Below are positions 1 to 9,495 of a stretch of DNA of 64,000 nucleotides, piece after piece. Below the pieces are notes generated by a model that saw only the letters and a list, made by a program, of their open reading frames with translations, was not told the origin of the DNA and ran no database searches. The stretch spans positions 62,001 through 126,000 of the forward strand of contig JAJUJC010000006.1 in the NCBI GenBank assembly GCA_029267335.1, given 5' to 3'. Position 1 is the first letter of the stretch, and the number at the start of each line of letters is the position of its first letter. Position numbers and translations under genes: made by a program. This stretch comes from Intestinibacillus massiliensis. GTDB taxonomy: Bacteria > Bacillota > Clostridia > Oscillospirales > Butyricicoccaceae.

Positions 1-1
1 G

Positions 2-1006
2 CCCATCATGTTCTCCGCGATGAGCTACGGCTCGATCTCCTACAACGCGCATGCGTCGCTTGCGCGCGCGGCAGTCGAGCTTGGCACCTACTATAATACC
101 GGCGAAGGCGGTCTGCATCAGGACTTTTATCAGTACGGCGCACATACCATCGTGCAGGTCGCGTCGGGACGCTTCGGCGTGCACAAGGACTATCTCGAAG
201 CGGGTGCTGCGATCGAGATCAAGATGGGTCAGGGCGCAAAGCCCGGCATCGGCGGTCATCTTCCCGGACTCAAGGTCGGCCCCGACATTTCCAAGACCCG
301 CATGATCCCGGAGGGCACGGACGCAATCTCCCCCGCTCCCCATCACGATATTTACTCGATCGAGGATCTGCGTCAGCTTGTCTACTCGCTCAAGGAAGCG
401 ACCGACTACAAAAAACCGGTCATGGTCAAGATCGCAGCCGTACATAATGTCGCGGCGATCGCATCGGGTGTTGCGCGCTCGGGTGCGGACGTCATCTGCA
501 TCGACGGCTATCGCGGCGGCACGGGCGCTGCACCGACCCGCATCCGAGACAACGTCGGCATCCCGATCGAGCTTGCTCTCGCAGCGGTCGACCAGCGCCT
601 GCGCGACGAGGGCATCCGCGACCAGGTATCGGTGGTCGTGGGCGGTTCGATCCGCAACTCCGCCGATCTGCTCAAGGCGATCGCGCTCGGCGCCGATGCG
701 TGCTATATCGCGACCTCTGCGTTGCTCGCGCTCGGCTGTCATCTGTGCCGTACCTGCCAAACCGGTAAGTGCAACTGGGGCATTGCGACCCAGCGCCCCG
801 ACCTCGTCAAGCGTCTGAACCCCGACATCGGCTCGCAGCGTCTGGTCAATCTGGTCACCGCATGGGATCACGAGCTCAAGGAAATGATGGGTGGCATGGG
901 CATCAACTCGATTGAAGCGCTGCGCGGCAACCGCCTGATGCTGCGTGGATTGGGGCTGACCCAAAAGGAACTGGACATCCTCGGCATCATGCACGCGGGT
1001 GAATAA
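2..1006 (+). CDS. Glutamate synthase FMN-binding domain protein, 5' truncated by window
   Basis: This is the C-terminal part of a stand-alone glutamate synthase central/FMN domain, the (beta/alpha)8 barrel that reduces 2-iminoglutarate to glutamate. The frame is open to the window edge, so the true start lies upstream. Visible family signatures are GEGG near residue 34, GQGAKPGIGGHLPG, the FMN/phosphate region IDGYRGGTGAAPTRI, and the Cys-rich LGCHLCRTCQTGKC, which ligates a 3Fe-4S cluster in the family. It is followed by a ferredoxin, an FAD/NAD oxidoreductase and a GXGXG protein. The enzyme is therefore built from separate polypeptides, as in archaea and some Clostridia, rather than one 1500-residue GltB. 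Identification is firm; electron-donor details are inferred. Confidence 0.9.
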   Translation, partial: PIMFSAMSYGSISYNAHASLARAAVELGTYYNTGEGGLHQDFYQYGAHTIVQVASGRFGVHKDYLEAGAAIEIKMGQGAKPGIGGHLPGLKVGPDISKTRMIPEGTDAISPAPHHDIYSIEDLRQLVYSLKEATDYKKPVMVKIAAVHNVAAIASGVARSGADVICIDGYRGGTGAAPTRIRDNVGIPIELALAAVDQRLRDEGIRDQVSVVVGGSIRNSADLLKAIALGADACYIATSALLALGCHLCRTCQTGKCNWGIATQRPDLVKRLNPDIGSQRLVNLVTAWDHELKEMMGGMGINSIEALRGNRLMLRGLGLTQKELDILGIMHAGE

Positions 1007-1054
1007 ACGCCGAAAAAGGCTACCGATTTATCGTGAAATGAGGTATACTACAAG

Positions 1055-1483
1055 ATGAAACGAGTTTATGTCAACGAGAAATGGTGTCTCGGTTGTCATC
1101 TCTGCGAATATTATTGCGCATTCGCGAACTCCGGCAAGAGCAGCATGGCGAAAGCGCTCAAAGATCATCACATCGCGCCGCGCATCCAGATTGAGGAGCG
1201 CAACAACATCTCCTTCGCGGTGTCCTGCCGCCATTGTGAAGAACCGCTGTGCGTCAAGGGCTGCATCTCCGGCGCGCTGACCCGTGTAGACGGCGTCATC
1301 GAGATCGACACCGACAAGTGCGTCGGCTGCTACACCTGTATCCTGTCCTGCCCCTACGGCGCGCTCAGTCATGACGATCATGGCGCGATGCAGAAATGCG
1401 AACTGTGTGTCAAGAACGCGGACGGCACGCCCCAGTGCGTACAGGGCTGCCCCAACAAAGCGATCGTATTTGAAGAGAGGTGA
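1055..1483 (+). CDS. 4Fe-4S ferredoxin subunit of split glutamate synthase
   Basis: A 142-residue iron-sulfur protein with four cysteine clusters: CLGCHLCEYYC near residue 11, CRHCEEPLCVKGC, CVGCYTCILSCPYG, and CELC...CVQGC at the end. The pattern is that of four-cluster DmsB/HycB-like electron-transfer subunits. No signal peptide is seen, so it is cytoplasmic. It lies 48 bases after the FMN-domain gene and its stop overlaps the RBS of the oxidoreductase gene, so it probably passes electrons between the flavoprotein at 1492-2748 and the FMN domain. The Shine-Dalgarno upstream of ATG 1055 is weak (TGAGGT). Partner assignment comes from gene order only. Confidence 0.85.
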   Translation: MKRVYVNEKWCLGCHLCEYYCAFANSGKSSMAKALKDHHIAPRIQIEERNNISFAVSCRHCEEPLCVKGCISGALTRVDGVIEIDTDKCVGCYTCILSCPYGALSHDDHGAMQKCELCVKNADGTPQCVQGCPNKAIVFEER

Positions 1484-1491
1484 GCACGAAG

Positions 1492-2748
1492 ATGTTAAAC
1501 AGCAACACGCATTACGTCATCCTCGGCAACGGCACGGCAGCGGTCGGCGTCATTGAGGGCATCCGCGAAGTCGACAAGACCGGACGCATTACTGTCATTT
1601 CGTCCGAACCCTATCGCGTTTACGGCCGTCCGCTCATCTCCTATCTGCTGCTCGGCAGAACAACCGAGGAAAAGATGGTGCAATACCGTCCCAAGAGCTT
1701 CTACGAGGACAATGAGGTCACCCTGATGGCGGGCTACACCGTCACCGGCATCGACGCATTCACAAAGACGCTCAATCTGGACGACGGGAGCACAGTCGGC
1801 TACGACAAGCTGTGTTTCTGCACCGGCTCTCGTCCGTTCGTCCCCCCGATGGAGGGATTGGACGCCGTCACGCACAAAACGAGCTTTATGACGCTCGACG
1901 ATGCTAAGCGCCTGTCCGACCTGCTCGGAGAGGACGGTACGAAGGACGTACTCATCGTGGGCGCGGGTCTGATCGGTCTCAAGTGCGCGGAGGGCATTTT
2001 AAACCGTGCAAAGTCCATCACGGTCGTCGATCTCGCGCCGCGCATCCTGCCGAACGTGCTCGACGAGCGCGGCTCGGCGCTCATACAGCAGCACATCGCA
2101 TCCAAGGGCGTTACCTTTTATCTGAACAACTCGGTGACGCACTTCGAGCCGCACCACGCAACGCTCCAAACCGGCGAAACGCTCGACTTCGACATTCTGG
2201 TCGTCGCGGTCGGCGTGCGTCCGAACACCGAGCTTGCCGCGGAAGCAGGCTGCAAGGTGGAGCGCGGCATCGTCATCGACCATGCCGGCCGCACGGGCGT
2301 GACCGACCTGTATGCCGCGGGCGACTGCACGGTATCGCACGACATCTCGGCGGACACCGACCGCATCCTCGCCATCCTGCCCAACGCGTATCTGCAAGGT
2401 GAGACCGCGGGCATCACGATGGGCGGCGGCAACCGTCCGTTCGATAAGGCCATCCCGATGAACGCTTCGGGCTTCATGGGACTGCACATGATCACCGCCG
2501 GCTCGTATGACGGTGACACCTATGTGGAGGACGAGGGCGACGGCAATTACAAAAAGCTGTTCTGGAAGGACGATCGTCTGCGTGGCTTCATCCTGATCGG
2601 CAACGTCGACCGGGCAGGCATCTACACGAGCCTGATCCGCGAGCGCACGCCGCTGTCGTCGATTGACTTCGATCTCATCAAGGAACGCCCGCAGCTCATG
2701 GCATTCTCACGCGCAGATCGCGCAAAAAAGCTGGGAGGGGTACACTAA
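1492..2748 (+). CDS. NAD(P)/FAD-dependent oxidoreductase (glutamate synthase small-subunit-like)
   Basis: Pyridine-nucleotide disulfide-oxidoreductase fold flavoprotein of about 418 residues. It has an N-terminal dinucleotide-binding segment (VILGNGTAAVGVIEG), a second Rossmann motif in the middle (VLIVGAGLIGLKCAEG) for NAD(P)H, and a C-terminal FAD-binding YAAGDCTV motif. It likely oxidises NAD(P)H and feeds electrons to the ferredoxin and FMN-domain proteins. I chose ATG 1492 rather than the in-frame GTG 1480, because GAGGTGA at 1477-1483 is a near-perfect Shine-Dalgarno 8 bases before 1492. The stop overlaps the next start by one base, so translation is coupled. It could be an NADH oxidase-type enzyme elsewhere; context favours glutamate synthase. 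Confidence 0.85.
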   Translation: MLNSNTHYVILGNGTAAVGVIEGIREVDKTGRITVISSEPYRVYGRPLISYLLLGRTTEEKMVQYRPKSFYEDNEVTLMAGYTVTGIDAFTKTLNLDDGSTVGYDKLCFCTGSRPFVPPMEGLDAVTHKTSFMTLDDAKRLSDLLGEDGTKDVLIVGAGLIGLKCAEGILNRAKSITVVDLAPRILPNVLDERGSALIQQHIASKGVTFYLNNSVTHFEPHHATLQTGETLDFDILVVAVGVRPNTELAAEAGCKVERGIVIDHAGRTGVTDLYAAGDCTVSHDISADTDRILAILPNAYLQGETAGITMGGGNRPFDKAIPMNASGFMGLHMITAGSYDGDTYVEDEGDGNYKKLFWKDDRLRGFILIGNVDRAGIYTSLIRERTPLSSIDFDLIKERPQLMAFSRADRAKKLGGVH

Positions 2749-3470
2749 TGGAAATCACAGCGAATCTGACCCATTTTCAGGCACTGAACGAAAGCATCAA
2801 GGCGAGCACGGACACTGAGGTGACCATTCGCGACTGCATCGGTCAGCGTTACATTGCAAGCGGCATGTCAGGCAAGTCCATTCAAATTTACGGCACGCCC
2901 GGCAACGCGCTCGGCGCATATCTCAACGGCTCGTCGGTCGAGGTGTTCGGCAACGCGCAGGACGCGGTCGGGGACACGATGAACGACGGTGAAATCATCA
3001 TCCACGGCAACTGCGGCGACGGCACAGGCTACGGCATGCGCGGCGGTAAAATCTTTGTCGAGGGCGACTGCGGCTATCGCGGCGGCATCCACATGAAGTC
3101 CTATCAGGACAAATTCCCCGTGCTCGTCATCGGCGGCAAGGCGGGTTCGTTCCTTGGGGAGTATCAGGCGGGCGGCATCATCCTTGTGCTCGGCAGGAAC
3201 GGGGACGGCAAAGCGCCGGTCGGCAACTTCTGCGGCACGGGCATGCACGGCGGATGCATCTTGCTGCGCTGCAACGAAGCGCCGCAGGGTCTGCCGCCGC
3301 AGGTGCTGATCACCGAAGCAAACGAATCCGAAAAGATCCATCTGCGTCCCTATATTGAGGAGTACTGCGCGCATTTCGGCGGCGACCCCGACACACTGCT
3401 CGCAGACCGGTTCTATATGCTCACCCCCAACCCCGAAGCGGGCTACAAGCAGCTTTATACCTTTAACTGA
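2748..3470 (+). CDS. GXGXG domain protein (glutamate synthase alpha C-terminal domain)
   Basis: A 240-residue right-handed beta-helix protein with repeated glycine turns (IHGNCGDGTGYGMRGG, EGDCGYRGG, VIGGKAGSFLGEYQAGG, GTGMHGG), the hallmark of the GXGXG domain that ends GltB and also occurs in formylmethanofuran dehydrogenase subunit C. In glutamate synthase it is structural, packing the amidotransferase against the FMN barrel. Its ATG overlaps the stop of the flavoprotein gene (TAATG). The class II amidotransferase domain is not in the window and is presumably encoded upstream of position 1. The next gene is glutamine synthetase, which supplies the substrate glutamine. Confidence 0.85.
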   Translation: MEITANLTHFQALNESIKASTDTEVTIRDCIGQRYIASGMSGKSIQIYGTPGNALGAYLNGSSVEVFGNAQDAVGDTMNDGEIIIHGNCGDGTGYGMRGGKIFVEGDCGYRGGIHMKSYQDKFPVLVIGGKAGSFLGEYQAGGIILVLGRNGDGKAPVGNFCGTGMHGGCILLRCNEAPQGLPPQVLITEANESEKIHLRPYIEEYCAHFGGDPDTLLADRFYMLTPNPEAGYKQLYTFN

Positions 3471-3475
3471 CACAA

Positions 3476-3506
3476 ACAGGGACGGTGCAAAACGCGCCGC
3501 CCCTGT
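3476..3506 (+). promoter_or_regulatory. Imperfect hairpin between the GXGXG gene and glnA
   Basis: Positions 3476-3488 pair with 3494-3506 apart from one A-C mismatch and one G-T pair, leaving an AAAAC loop. It sits in the 76-base gap between the glutamate synthase module and glnA, without a following T-run, so it is a poor intrinsic terminator. It may be an mRNA processing or attenuation structure that sets the ratio of the two enzymes. The function is inference. Confidence 0.4.
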
Positions 3507-3546
3507 CGCGGTATTTACATTCCACTGAGAAGGAGAGGTGTTCTGC

Positions 3547-4866
3547 ATGAATGATACGATGAACGAGGTCGTACAATTCATTGAAGAAAACGATGTAAAA
3601 TTCATCCGTCTGGCATTTTGCAGTATTTTCGGCATTCAGAAAAACATTTCCATCATGCCCGGAGAGCTGACCCGCGCCTTTACGGACGGTATTTCGTTCG
3701 ACGCGGCGGGACTGCCTGGCTTCACGAACGTCGAGGAGTCTGACCTGCTGCTCTTCCCCGACCCGACCACGCTGTCGGTGCTGCCGTGGCGGCCGCAGCA
3801 GGGGCGCGTCGTGCGCTTTTACTGCGACATCAAGTACCCCGACGGTACGCCGTTCGAGGGCGACGGGCGGCATCTGCTCAAGCGCGCGGTCGCCCGTGCG
3901 CGCGACATGCAGCTCACCTGCGCCTTCGGCACGGAATGCGAATTTTACCTGTTCGAGCGCGACGAAAACGGCGAGCCCACGCTGCGCCCGCACGATCATG
4001 CAAGCTATTGCGACATTGCGCCGCTCGACCGCGGGGAAAACGTGCGCCGACAGATCTGTCTGACGCTTGAGGAAATGGGCATTCAGCCCGAAAGCTCGCA
4101 TCACGAGTACGGTCCGGGGCAAAACGAAATTGATTTCAAGTATTCCGGCGCGCTCGAAGCCGCGGACAACCTGACCACGTTCCGCTCGGTCGTCAAGACG
4201 ATGGCGGCGGGCGCGGGGCTGTTCGCGTCCTTCCTGCCAAAGCCCATCGCGGGCAAATCGGGCAGCGGTCTGCATCTGCACATTTCGCTGTTCCAGAACG
4301 GCAAAAATTTACTAGAGGTCGGTCCGGAACGCCACAACCGCGTGAGCGAAGCGTTCATTGCGGGCGTTATGGCGCGCGCGGCGGAGCTGACGCTGTTTTT
4401 AAACCCGCTGACCAACTCCTACACGCGCTTCGGGGAGTTTGAAGCGCCCAAATACATCAGTTGGTCGCATCAGAACCGCTCCCCTCTCGTGCGCATCCCC
4501 TCGGCGCGTGGTGAATTTTCGCGCATGGAGCTGCGCTCACCCGACTGCGCGGCGAACCCCTATCTCGCGTTCACGCTGCTCATCCACGCCGGACTGGACG
4601 GCATCGAGCAGGAGCTTTCCCTGCCTGCCCCCTGCGACGAAAATCTCTTCAAGGCATCCGACGAGGTACTCGCCCGTTATGCTGCCCTGCCTGCTGATCT
4701 CGGCAAAGCGGTCGCACTCGCACGCGGCAGCGAATTCATCGCGCGCCGTCTGCCGGAGCGCATCCTGACCAATTACCTTTCCGCCAAGCAAAGCGAATGG
4801 GAGCGTTATGTCTCCGCCGACGACAAACTCGCCGTCGAGCGCGATATGTATTTCCGCCACTACTGA
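3547..4866 (+). CDS. glnA: Glutamine synthetase, type I
   Basis: Makes glutamine from glutamate, ammonia and ATP in the cytoplasm. The 439-residue length and motifs fit GSI: an N-terminal beta-grasp segment (VKFIRLAFCSIFGIQKNI), the metal site FGTECEFYLF, HHEYGPGQNEIDFK with the catalytic glutamate, the ATP site GKSGSGLHLHISL, and NSYTRFGEFEAPKY near the glutamate flap. Start ATG 3547 is preferred over in-frame GTG 3538 because GAGGTG (3535-3540) lies 6 bases upstream. No Tyr adenylylation loop was recognised, which is normal for Firmicutes. It sits with glutamate synthase and just before an ANTAR regulator, so the operon is a GS-GOGAT unit. Confidence 0.95.
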   Translation: MNDTMNEVVQFIEENDVKFIRLAFCSIFGIQKNISIMPGELTRAFTDGISFDAAGLPGFTNVEESDLLLFPDPTTLSVLPWRPQQGRVVRFYCDIKYPDGTPFEGDGRHLLKRAVARARDMQLTCAFGTECEFYLFERDENGEPTLRPHDHASYCDIAPLDRGENVRRQICLTLEEMGIQPESSHHEYGPGQNEIDFKYSGALEAADNLTTFRSVVKTMAAGAGLFASFLPKPIAGKSGSGLHLHISLFQNGKNLLEVGPERHNRVSEAFIAGVMARAAELTLFLNPLTNSYTRFGEFEAPKYISWSHQNRSPLVRIPSARGEFSRMELRSPDCAANPYLAFTLLIHAGLDGIEQELSLPAPCDENLFKASDEVLARYAALPADLGKAVALARGSEFIARRLPERILTNYLSAKQSEWERYVSADDKLAVERDMYFRHY

Positions 4867-4902
4867 TGCCTACCGTTTGACCGGAAAGGGGGGACAGCCG
4901 TT

Positions 4903-5475
4903 TTGGAACGCGTACTCATTGTCACCGCGACCGCGAAAAGCGGCACCATGCTCGCGCAATTTCTGCGTTCCGTCGAGCCGACCGACGCGGTCGAGACCGC
5001 GCTGTCCGGCGGCGAGGCACGCCGACTGCTGCTCGAATACGAATATGATCTTGTGCTCATCAACGTACCGCTGCCCGATGAGTTCGGGCACGAGCTTGCC
5101 GCCCTCGCGGCGCACGATACGACCGCGGGCGTCATGCTCGTCGTGCGAGAGGAGCAGGCGGACGAAGTATCCGCGCGCGTAGAGAGCGACGGCGTGTTCG
5201 TCGTGGCAAAGCCGCTCAATAAAGCGCTGTTTTATCAGGCGCTGCGGGTGCTGCTCGCCGCGCGGCGGCGTTTGTGCGGACTGCAAAGCGAAAACCGCAA
5301 ATTGCAGCGTAAAATCGAGGATATCCGCATCATCGACCGCGCGAAATGCCTGCTCATCGAGCTGCGCGGCATGACCGAACCGGAAGCGCACGCCTACATC
5401 GAAAAGCAGGCAATGGATCGGCGCATGACACGGCGCGACATCGCACAGGACATTTTGCAGATCGAAGGCTTTTGA
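4903..5475 (+). CDS. ANTAR-domain response regulator / RNA antiterminator
   Basis: A 190-residue protein with a receiver-like N-terminal half (residues 1-115, MERVLIVTATAKSG...) and a C-terminal coiled-coil plus ANTAR domain (about 120-185: KCLLIELRGMTEPEAHAYIEKQ, MDRRMTRRDIAQDIL). ANTAR proteins bind paired hairpins in mRNA leaders and block termination. The receiver is degenerate: the usual phospho-Asp region reads LVLINVPLPDEFG, with Asn where Asp is expected, so control may not be by phosphorylation. The start is TTG 4903 behind a GGGGGG-rich Shine-Dalgarno. It is 36 bases after glnA, so nitrogen status is the obvious input, as for the glnA-linked ANTAR regulators of Clostridia. No target hairpin pair was identified in the window. 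Confidence 0.85.
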   Translation: MERVLIVTATAKSGTMLAQFLRSVEPTDAVETALSGGEARRLLLEYEYDLVLINVPLPDEFGHELAALAAHDTTAGVMLVVREEQADEVSARVESDGVFVVAKPLNKALFYQALRVLLAARRRLCGLQSENRKLQRKIEDIRIIDRAKCLLIELRGMTEPEAHAYIEKQAMDRRMTRRDIAQDILQIEGF

Positions 5476-5543
5476 CCACAGCGCCGCACGGCGTGCACGT
5501 TCGTCCGCCGCGCCGCGCGGCACTGTCAAGCCTGTGCAAAAAT

Positions 5544-5566
5544 AGGGCAAAAAAGCCCTGTATTTT
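5544..5566 (+). terminator. Probable terminator after the ANTAR gene
   Basis: AGGGC (5544-5548) and GCCCT (5555-5559) flank an A6 loop and are followed by GTATTTTC. The stem is short (5 bp) and the T-run modest, so termination here is likely but not certain. It separates the nitrogen operon from the dapF promoter. Confidence 0.4.
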
Positions 5567-5589
5567 CTCTTGTCCGCGCGTAAAATTGT

Positions 5590-5620
5590 ATGACAAATTT
5601 TGCGCTGAATATGGTATACT
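5590..5620 (+). promoter_or_regulatory. Sigma-A promoter for dapF-pyrG-dapL
   Basis: ATGACA at 5590-5595 and TATACT at 5615-5620 are 19 bases apart, with an extended -10 TGG directly before TATACT. The region is AT-rich against GC-rich surroundings and lies about 90 bases before the dapF start. Confidence 0.65.
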
Positions 5621-5708
5621 TATGGTGTATGATTTTTGCCCGAAGGAAAAAACGGGCAGGCATGCGCCATTTTGTTTTTCGGAAACATAAAGAAGGAGTG
5701 GACGGACC

Positions 5709-6554
5709 TTGAAATTGCCCTTCACAAAAATGCATGGCTGCGGCAACGACTATATCTATTTTAACTGCTTTGCGCACGACGTACCGGACCCCGAAGGGCT
5801 GAGCATCCGGCTGTCGGATCACCACTTCGGCATCGGCGGCGACGGCATCATCCTCATCTGCCCGTCGGATGTCGCGGATGCGCGCATGCGCATGTTCAAC
5901 GCCGACGGCAGCGAGGGCAAGATGTGCGGCAACGGCATCCGCTGCGTAGGAAAATACCTCTACGACAACGGCATGACAAACGGCCGCGAGAGCATCACGA
6001 TCGAAACGCTGTCCGGCATTAAAACGCTCACGCTTTATCCGGAAAATGGCGCGGTCCAGATGGTACGGGTCGAAATGGGTGCCGCGCGTCTTGCACCGCA
6101 GGACATCCCGGCATACCTCGACGGCAACCGTGTGGTCAGTGTACCGCTCGTCGTGGACGAGCGCGTGTATCACATCACCTGCGTTTCCATGGGCAATCCG
6201 CACTGCGTGATCTTTTGCAAGGAGGACGTCGATCTGCTCGACCTTGAGCATCTCGGACCGAAGTTCGAGAACAATCCGCTCTTCCCCGAGCGCATCAACA
6301 CCGAGTTTATCAACGTGCTCGGCGCATCGGAACTGAAAATGCGTGTGTGGGAACGTGGCAGCGGCGAAACCTGGGCATGCGGCACGGGTGCGTGCGCATC
6401 GGGCGTCGCGGCATGCCTGAACGGTCTGTGTGAAAAGAACCATGACATTACGATCCATCTGCGCGGCGGCGATCTTGTTGTCAATTACACGGACGAGACC
6501 GTTTGGATGACCGGCAGCGCGACCAAAGTATTTGAGGGGGTTATTGAAATATGA
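5709..6554 (+). CDS. dapF: Diaminopimelate epimerase
   Basis: Converts LL- to meso-diaminopimelate for lysine and peptidoglycan synthesis, without a cofactor. The 281-residue length is typical. The two catalytic cysteines lie in the family motifs KMCGNGIRC (Cys73) and [10 protein letters not shown]. The N-terminus [13 protein letters not shown] is the usual substrate-loop start. The start codon is TTG 5709 behind AAGGAGTG. Its stop overlaps the pyrG start (ATGA). It works with DapL, encoded two genes downstream, which makes the LL-isomer it epimerises; dapF and dapL in one transcript is metabolically coherent. Confidence 0.95.
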   Translation: MKLPFTKMHGCGNDYIYFNCFAHDVPDPEGLSIRLSDHHFGIGGDGIILICPSDVADARMRMFNADGSEGKMCGNGIRCVGKYLYDNGMTNGRESITIETLSGIKTLTLYPENGAVQMVRVEMGAARLAPQDIPAYLDGNRVVSVPLVVDERVYHITCVSMGNPHCVIFCKEDVDLLDLEHLGPKFENNPLFPERINTEFINVLGASELKMRVWERGSGETWACGTGACASGVAACLNGLCEKNHDITIHLRGGDLVVNYTDETVWMTGSATKVFEGVIEI

Positions 6555-8158
6555 CAAAGTATATTTTCGTGACCGGTGGCGTTGTCTCCGGTCTTGGTAA
6601 AGGCATCACGGCGGCATCGCTCGGCCGACTGCTCAAGAGCCGCGGACTCAAGGTCGCGGCACAGAAGCTCGACCCGTATATCAACGTCGATCCGGGCACG
6701 ATGAGCCCGTTCCAGCACGGCGAAGTGTTCGTCACCGAGGACGGCGCGGAAACCGACCTCGACCTCGGTCACTACGAGCGCTTCATTGACGAAGACCTCA
6801 ACAAGTTTTCCAACCTGACGACGGGTAAGGTCTACTGGAATGTGCTCAATAAGGAGCGCGCGGGCGAGTATCTCGGTGAGACCGTGCAGGTCATCCCGCA
6901 CATCACGAATGAGATCAAGTCGTTCATCTATTCCGTCGGTCAAAAGACGCAGGCGGACATCGTCATTACCGAGATCGGCGGCACCACCGGCGACATCGAG
7001 TCTCAGCCCTTCCTCGAGGCGATCCGTCAGGTCGCGTCCGAGGTCGGCCGCCGCAACTGCCTGTTCCTGCATGTCACGCTCGTGCCGTTCATCTCCGGTT
7101 CGGACGAGCCGAAGTCCAAGCCCACGCAGCACTCTGTCAAGGAACTGCGCGGTCTGGGCATCCAGCCCGACATCATCGTCGCGCGCGTCGACCGCCCGCT
7201 CGATGAGGACATCAAGCGCAAGATCTCGCTCTTCTGCAACGTCGCACCCGACTGCGTCATCGAAAACCGCACACTTCCGGTGCTGTATCAGGCGCCGCTC
7301 ATGCTTGAGGAGAGCCATCTGTCCGACATCGTGTGCCGCGAGCTGTCCATCGGCGCGCCCAAGGGCGATATGTCCGGTTGGCACGAAATGCTCGACCGCA
7401 TCGCAAACCGCAAGGGCCGCGTCAAGATCGCGCTCGTCGGTAAATATGTCAAGCTGCACGACGCGTATCTGTCGGTCGCGGAGGCATTGCAGCACGGCGG
7501 CTATGAAAACGGCGTGTTTGTCGACATCGACTGGGTCGATTCCGAGGAGATCAACGAAGCGACCGCAGACAAGCTGCTGTCCGACTGTGACGGCATCATC
7601 CTGCCGGGCGGCTTTGGCGAGCGCGGCATCGAGGGCATGGTCTATGCTGCAAATTATGCGCGCATCCGCCACATTCCGTATTTCGGCATCTGTCTCGGCA
7701 TGCAGATCGCGGTCATGAGCTTCGCGCGTAATGTCGTGGGCTTTGCCGACGCAAACTCGAGCGAATTTGACGCAAACTGTGAGCACGCGGTCATCGACCT
7801 GATGGAGAGCCAGCAGAGCGTTTCCAAGAAGGGCGGCACGATGCGTCTGGGCACCTACCCGTGCAAGATCCGTCCGGGCACCCAGATGGCGGCAGCTTAC
7901 GGCACGGAGTTGATCTCCGAGCGTCACCGCCACCGTTATGAATTCAACAACCGCTTCCGCGAGGACATCGAAAACGCCGGCATGGTGATTTCGGGTACCT
8001 CGCCCTCCGGCGAACTGGTCGAGACGGTCGAAATCCCCGACAACGATTTCTATGTGGGCGTACAGTACCATCCCGAGTTCAAGTCTCGCCCGAACCACGC
8101 GCACCCGCTGTTTAGGGCATTTATCGGTGCAGCTATGAAAAGGAGCAATCACGAATGA
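6551..8158 (+). CDS. pyrG: CTP synthase
   Basis: Makes CTP from UTP, ATP and glutamine. The 535 residues cover both domains: an N-terminal synthetase domain beginning [17 protein letters not shown] with the P-loop, conserved [13 protein letters not shown] and [11 protein letters not shown], and a C-terminal class I glutamine amidotransferase with [11 protein letters not shown], the nucleophile Cys in FGICLGMQ, and the YHPEF His-Glu pair near the end. Both its start and stop overlap its neighbours by 4 bases. Placement between two lysine genes looks like simple co-transcription rather than pathway logic. Confidence 0.97.
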   Translation: MTKYIFVTGGVVSGLGKGITAASLGRLLKSRGLKVAAQKLDPYINVDPGTMSPFQHGEVFVTEDGAETDLDLGHYERFIDEDLNKFSNLTTGKVYWNVLNKERAGEYLGETVQVIPHITNEIKSFIYSVGQKTQADIVITEIGGTTGDIESQPFLEAIRQVASEVGRRNCLFLHVTLVPFISGSDEPKSKPTQHSVKELRGLGIQPDIIVARVDRPLDEDIKRKISLFCNVAPDCVIENRTLPVLYQAPLMLEESHLSDIVCRELSIGAPKGDMSGWHEMLDRIANRKGRVKIALVGKYVKLHDAYLSVAEALQHGGYENGVFVDIDWVDSEEINEATADKLLSDCDGIILPGGFGERGIEGMVYAANYARIRHIPYFGICLGMQIAVMSFARNVVGFADANSSEFDANCEHAVIDLMESQQSVSKKGGTMRLGTYPCKIRPGTQMAAAYGTELISERHRHRYEFNNRFREDIENAGMVISGTSPSGELVETVEIPDNDFYVGVQYHPEFKSRPNHAHPLFRAFIGAAMKRSNHE

Positions 8159-9336
8159 ACCTCAATACAAACTTTCAGAACATCGCGGACAGCTATCTGT
8201 TTTCGACCATTGCTCACAAGGTCGCGGCGTTTGGCGAGTCTCATCCGGGCGCGCCAATCATCCGTCTGGGCATCGGTGATGTAACCCTGCCGCTCGCGCC
8301 GGTCGTCATCGAGGCGATGCAGCAGGCGCTGTGCGAAATGAGCGTACAGAAGAGCTTCAAGGGCTACGGTCCGGAGCAGGGCTATCTGTTCCTCAAGGAA
8401 GCCATTCACAACTACTACGGTGAGCGCAAGATCTGCCTGAACGTTGACGAAATCTTCATTTCCGACGGCGCAAAGAGCGATCTTGGCAACATTCTCGACC
8501 TGTTCTCGGTCGATAACACCGTGCTCGTGCCCGATCCGGTCTACCCGGTCTATGTCGACACCAACACGATGGCAGGCCGCAAAATTCTGTTCATGGATGC
8601 GAACGAGGACAACGGCTTCCTGCCGCTGCCCGATCCGTCGATCAAGGCAGACGTTATCTACCTGTGCTCCCCGAACAATCCGACCGGTGCGGTCTATGAC
8701 CGTGCCGGACTCAAGGCATGGGTCGATTACGCGAACGAAAATCACGCGGTCATCCTATTTGACGCGGCATACGAGTGCTTCATCGAGGACGAAAATCTGC
8801 CCCGCTCGATCTTTGAGATCGAAGGCGCGCAGACCTGCGCGATCGAGTTCTGCTCGTTCTCCAAGATGGCAGGCTTCACCGGCACACGCTGCGGCTGGAC
8901 GATCGTGCCTCTCGCACTGCAGAGCGAGGGCATGAGCCTGAACAAGATGTGGCTCCGCCGCCAAACCACCAAGTTCAACGGTGTGCCCTATGTCGTGCAG
9001 AAGGGCGCTGCCGCGGTCTTCAGCGCGCAGGGTCAGCGGCAGATCGAGGAAAGCCTTGCCTACTACAAGGAGAATGCACAGGTGCTCGCACGCACGCTTG
9101 ACGAGCTGGGCATCTGGTACACCGGCGGCAAGAATTCTCCGTATCTGTGGCTCAAGTGCCCGAACGATATGGATAGCTGGGATTTCTTTGACTATCTGCT
9201 CGAGAAGGCAAATCTGGTCGGCACGCCGGGCGCAGGCTTCGGCAAGAACGGTAATAAGTTCTTCCGTCTGACCGCATTCGGCGACAAGGCGGCGACGCGT
9301 GAAGCCGCAGGTCGTCTCAAGAAACTGCTTGGTTAG
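8155..9336 (+). CDS. dapL: LL-diaminopimelate aminotransferase
   Basis: A PLP-dependent class I/II aminotransferase that converts tetrahydrodipicolinate directly to LL-diaminopimelate, bypassing DapD/C/E. The 393 residues include [10 protein letters not shown] (PLP phosphate contact), [10 protein letters not shown], and the Schiff-base lysine K237 in [15 protein letters not shown], which is characteristic of DapL. The Arg that binds the substrate carboxylate appears in [10 protein letters not shown]. The ATG lies inside the end of pyrG (4-base overlap). Together with dapF it implies the aminotransferase route to meso-DAP in this organism. Confidence 0.93.
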   Translation: MNLNTNFQNIADSYLFSTIAHKVAAFGESHPGAPIIRLGIGDVTLPLAPVVIEAMQQALCEMSVQKSFKGYGPEQGYLFLKEAIHNYYGERKICLNVDEIFISDGAKSDLGNILDLFSVDNTVLVPDPVYPVYVDTNTMAGRKILFMDANEDNGFLPLPDPSIKADVIYLCSPNNPTGAVYDRAGLKAWVDYANENHAVILFDAAYECFIEDENLPRSIFEIEGAQTCAIEFCSFSKMAGFTGTRCGWTIVPLALQSEGMSLNKMWLRRQTTKFNGVPYVVQKGAAAVFSAQGQRQIEESLAYYKENAQVLARTLDELGIWYTGGKNSPYLWLKCPNDMDSWDFFDYLLEKANLVGTPGAGFGKNGNKFFRLTAFGDKAATREAAGRLKKLLG

Positions 9337-9349
9337 AGTTCCATTTAAA

Positions 9350-9385
9350 AAGCCGGTTCCAACAGGAACCGGCTTGCCTTTATTT
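9350..9385 (+). terminator. Intrinsic terminator of dapF-pyrG-dapL
   Basis: A perfect 11-bp stem (9350-9360 with 9365-9375), loop AACA, followed by GCCTTTATTT. It starts 13 bases after the dapL stop. Confidence 0.85.
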
Positions 9386-9425
9386 GCGCAGAAAATGTAA
9401 CGAGACTGTTAAAAAATTTGATTCC

Positions 9426-9454
9426 TTGCACTTTTTCTGCAATCGCTTTATAAT
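9426..9454 (+). promoter_or_regulatory. Sigma-A promoter for the apbE operon
   Basis: TTGCAC at 9426-9431 and TATAAT at 9449-9454 with exactly 17 bases between. The predicted start of transcription (about 9461) lies upstream of ATG 9496, which rules out the in-frame ATG at 9460 as the apbE start. Confidence 0.85.
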
Positions 9455-9495
9455 GTTGTATGGTTACAGCAATGAATAGAAACGGAGAATCACGA

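Noticed and set aside
3476-3506. ANTAR target hairpin before glnA
   Set aside because: The loop has five bases, not the six with conserved A and G required, and only one hairpin is present.
6485-8152. A 555-codon open frame on the - strand opposite pyrG
   Set aside because: It is the mirror of a highly conserved gene in GC-rich DNA; no family match, no RBS, and pyrG explains the sequence fully.
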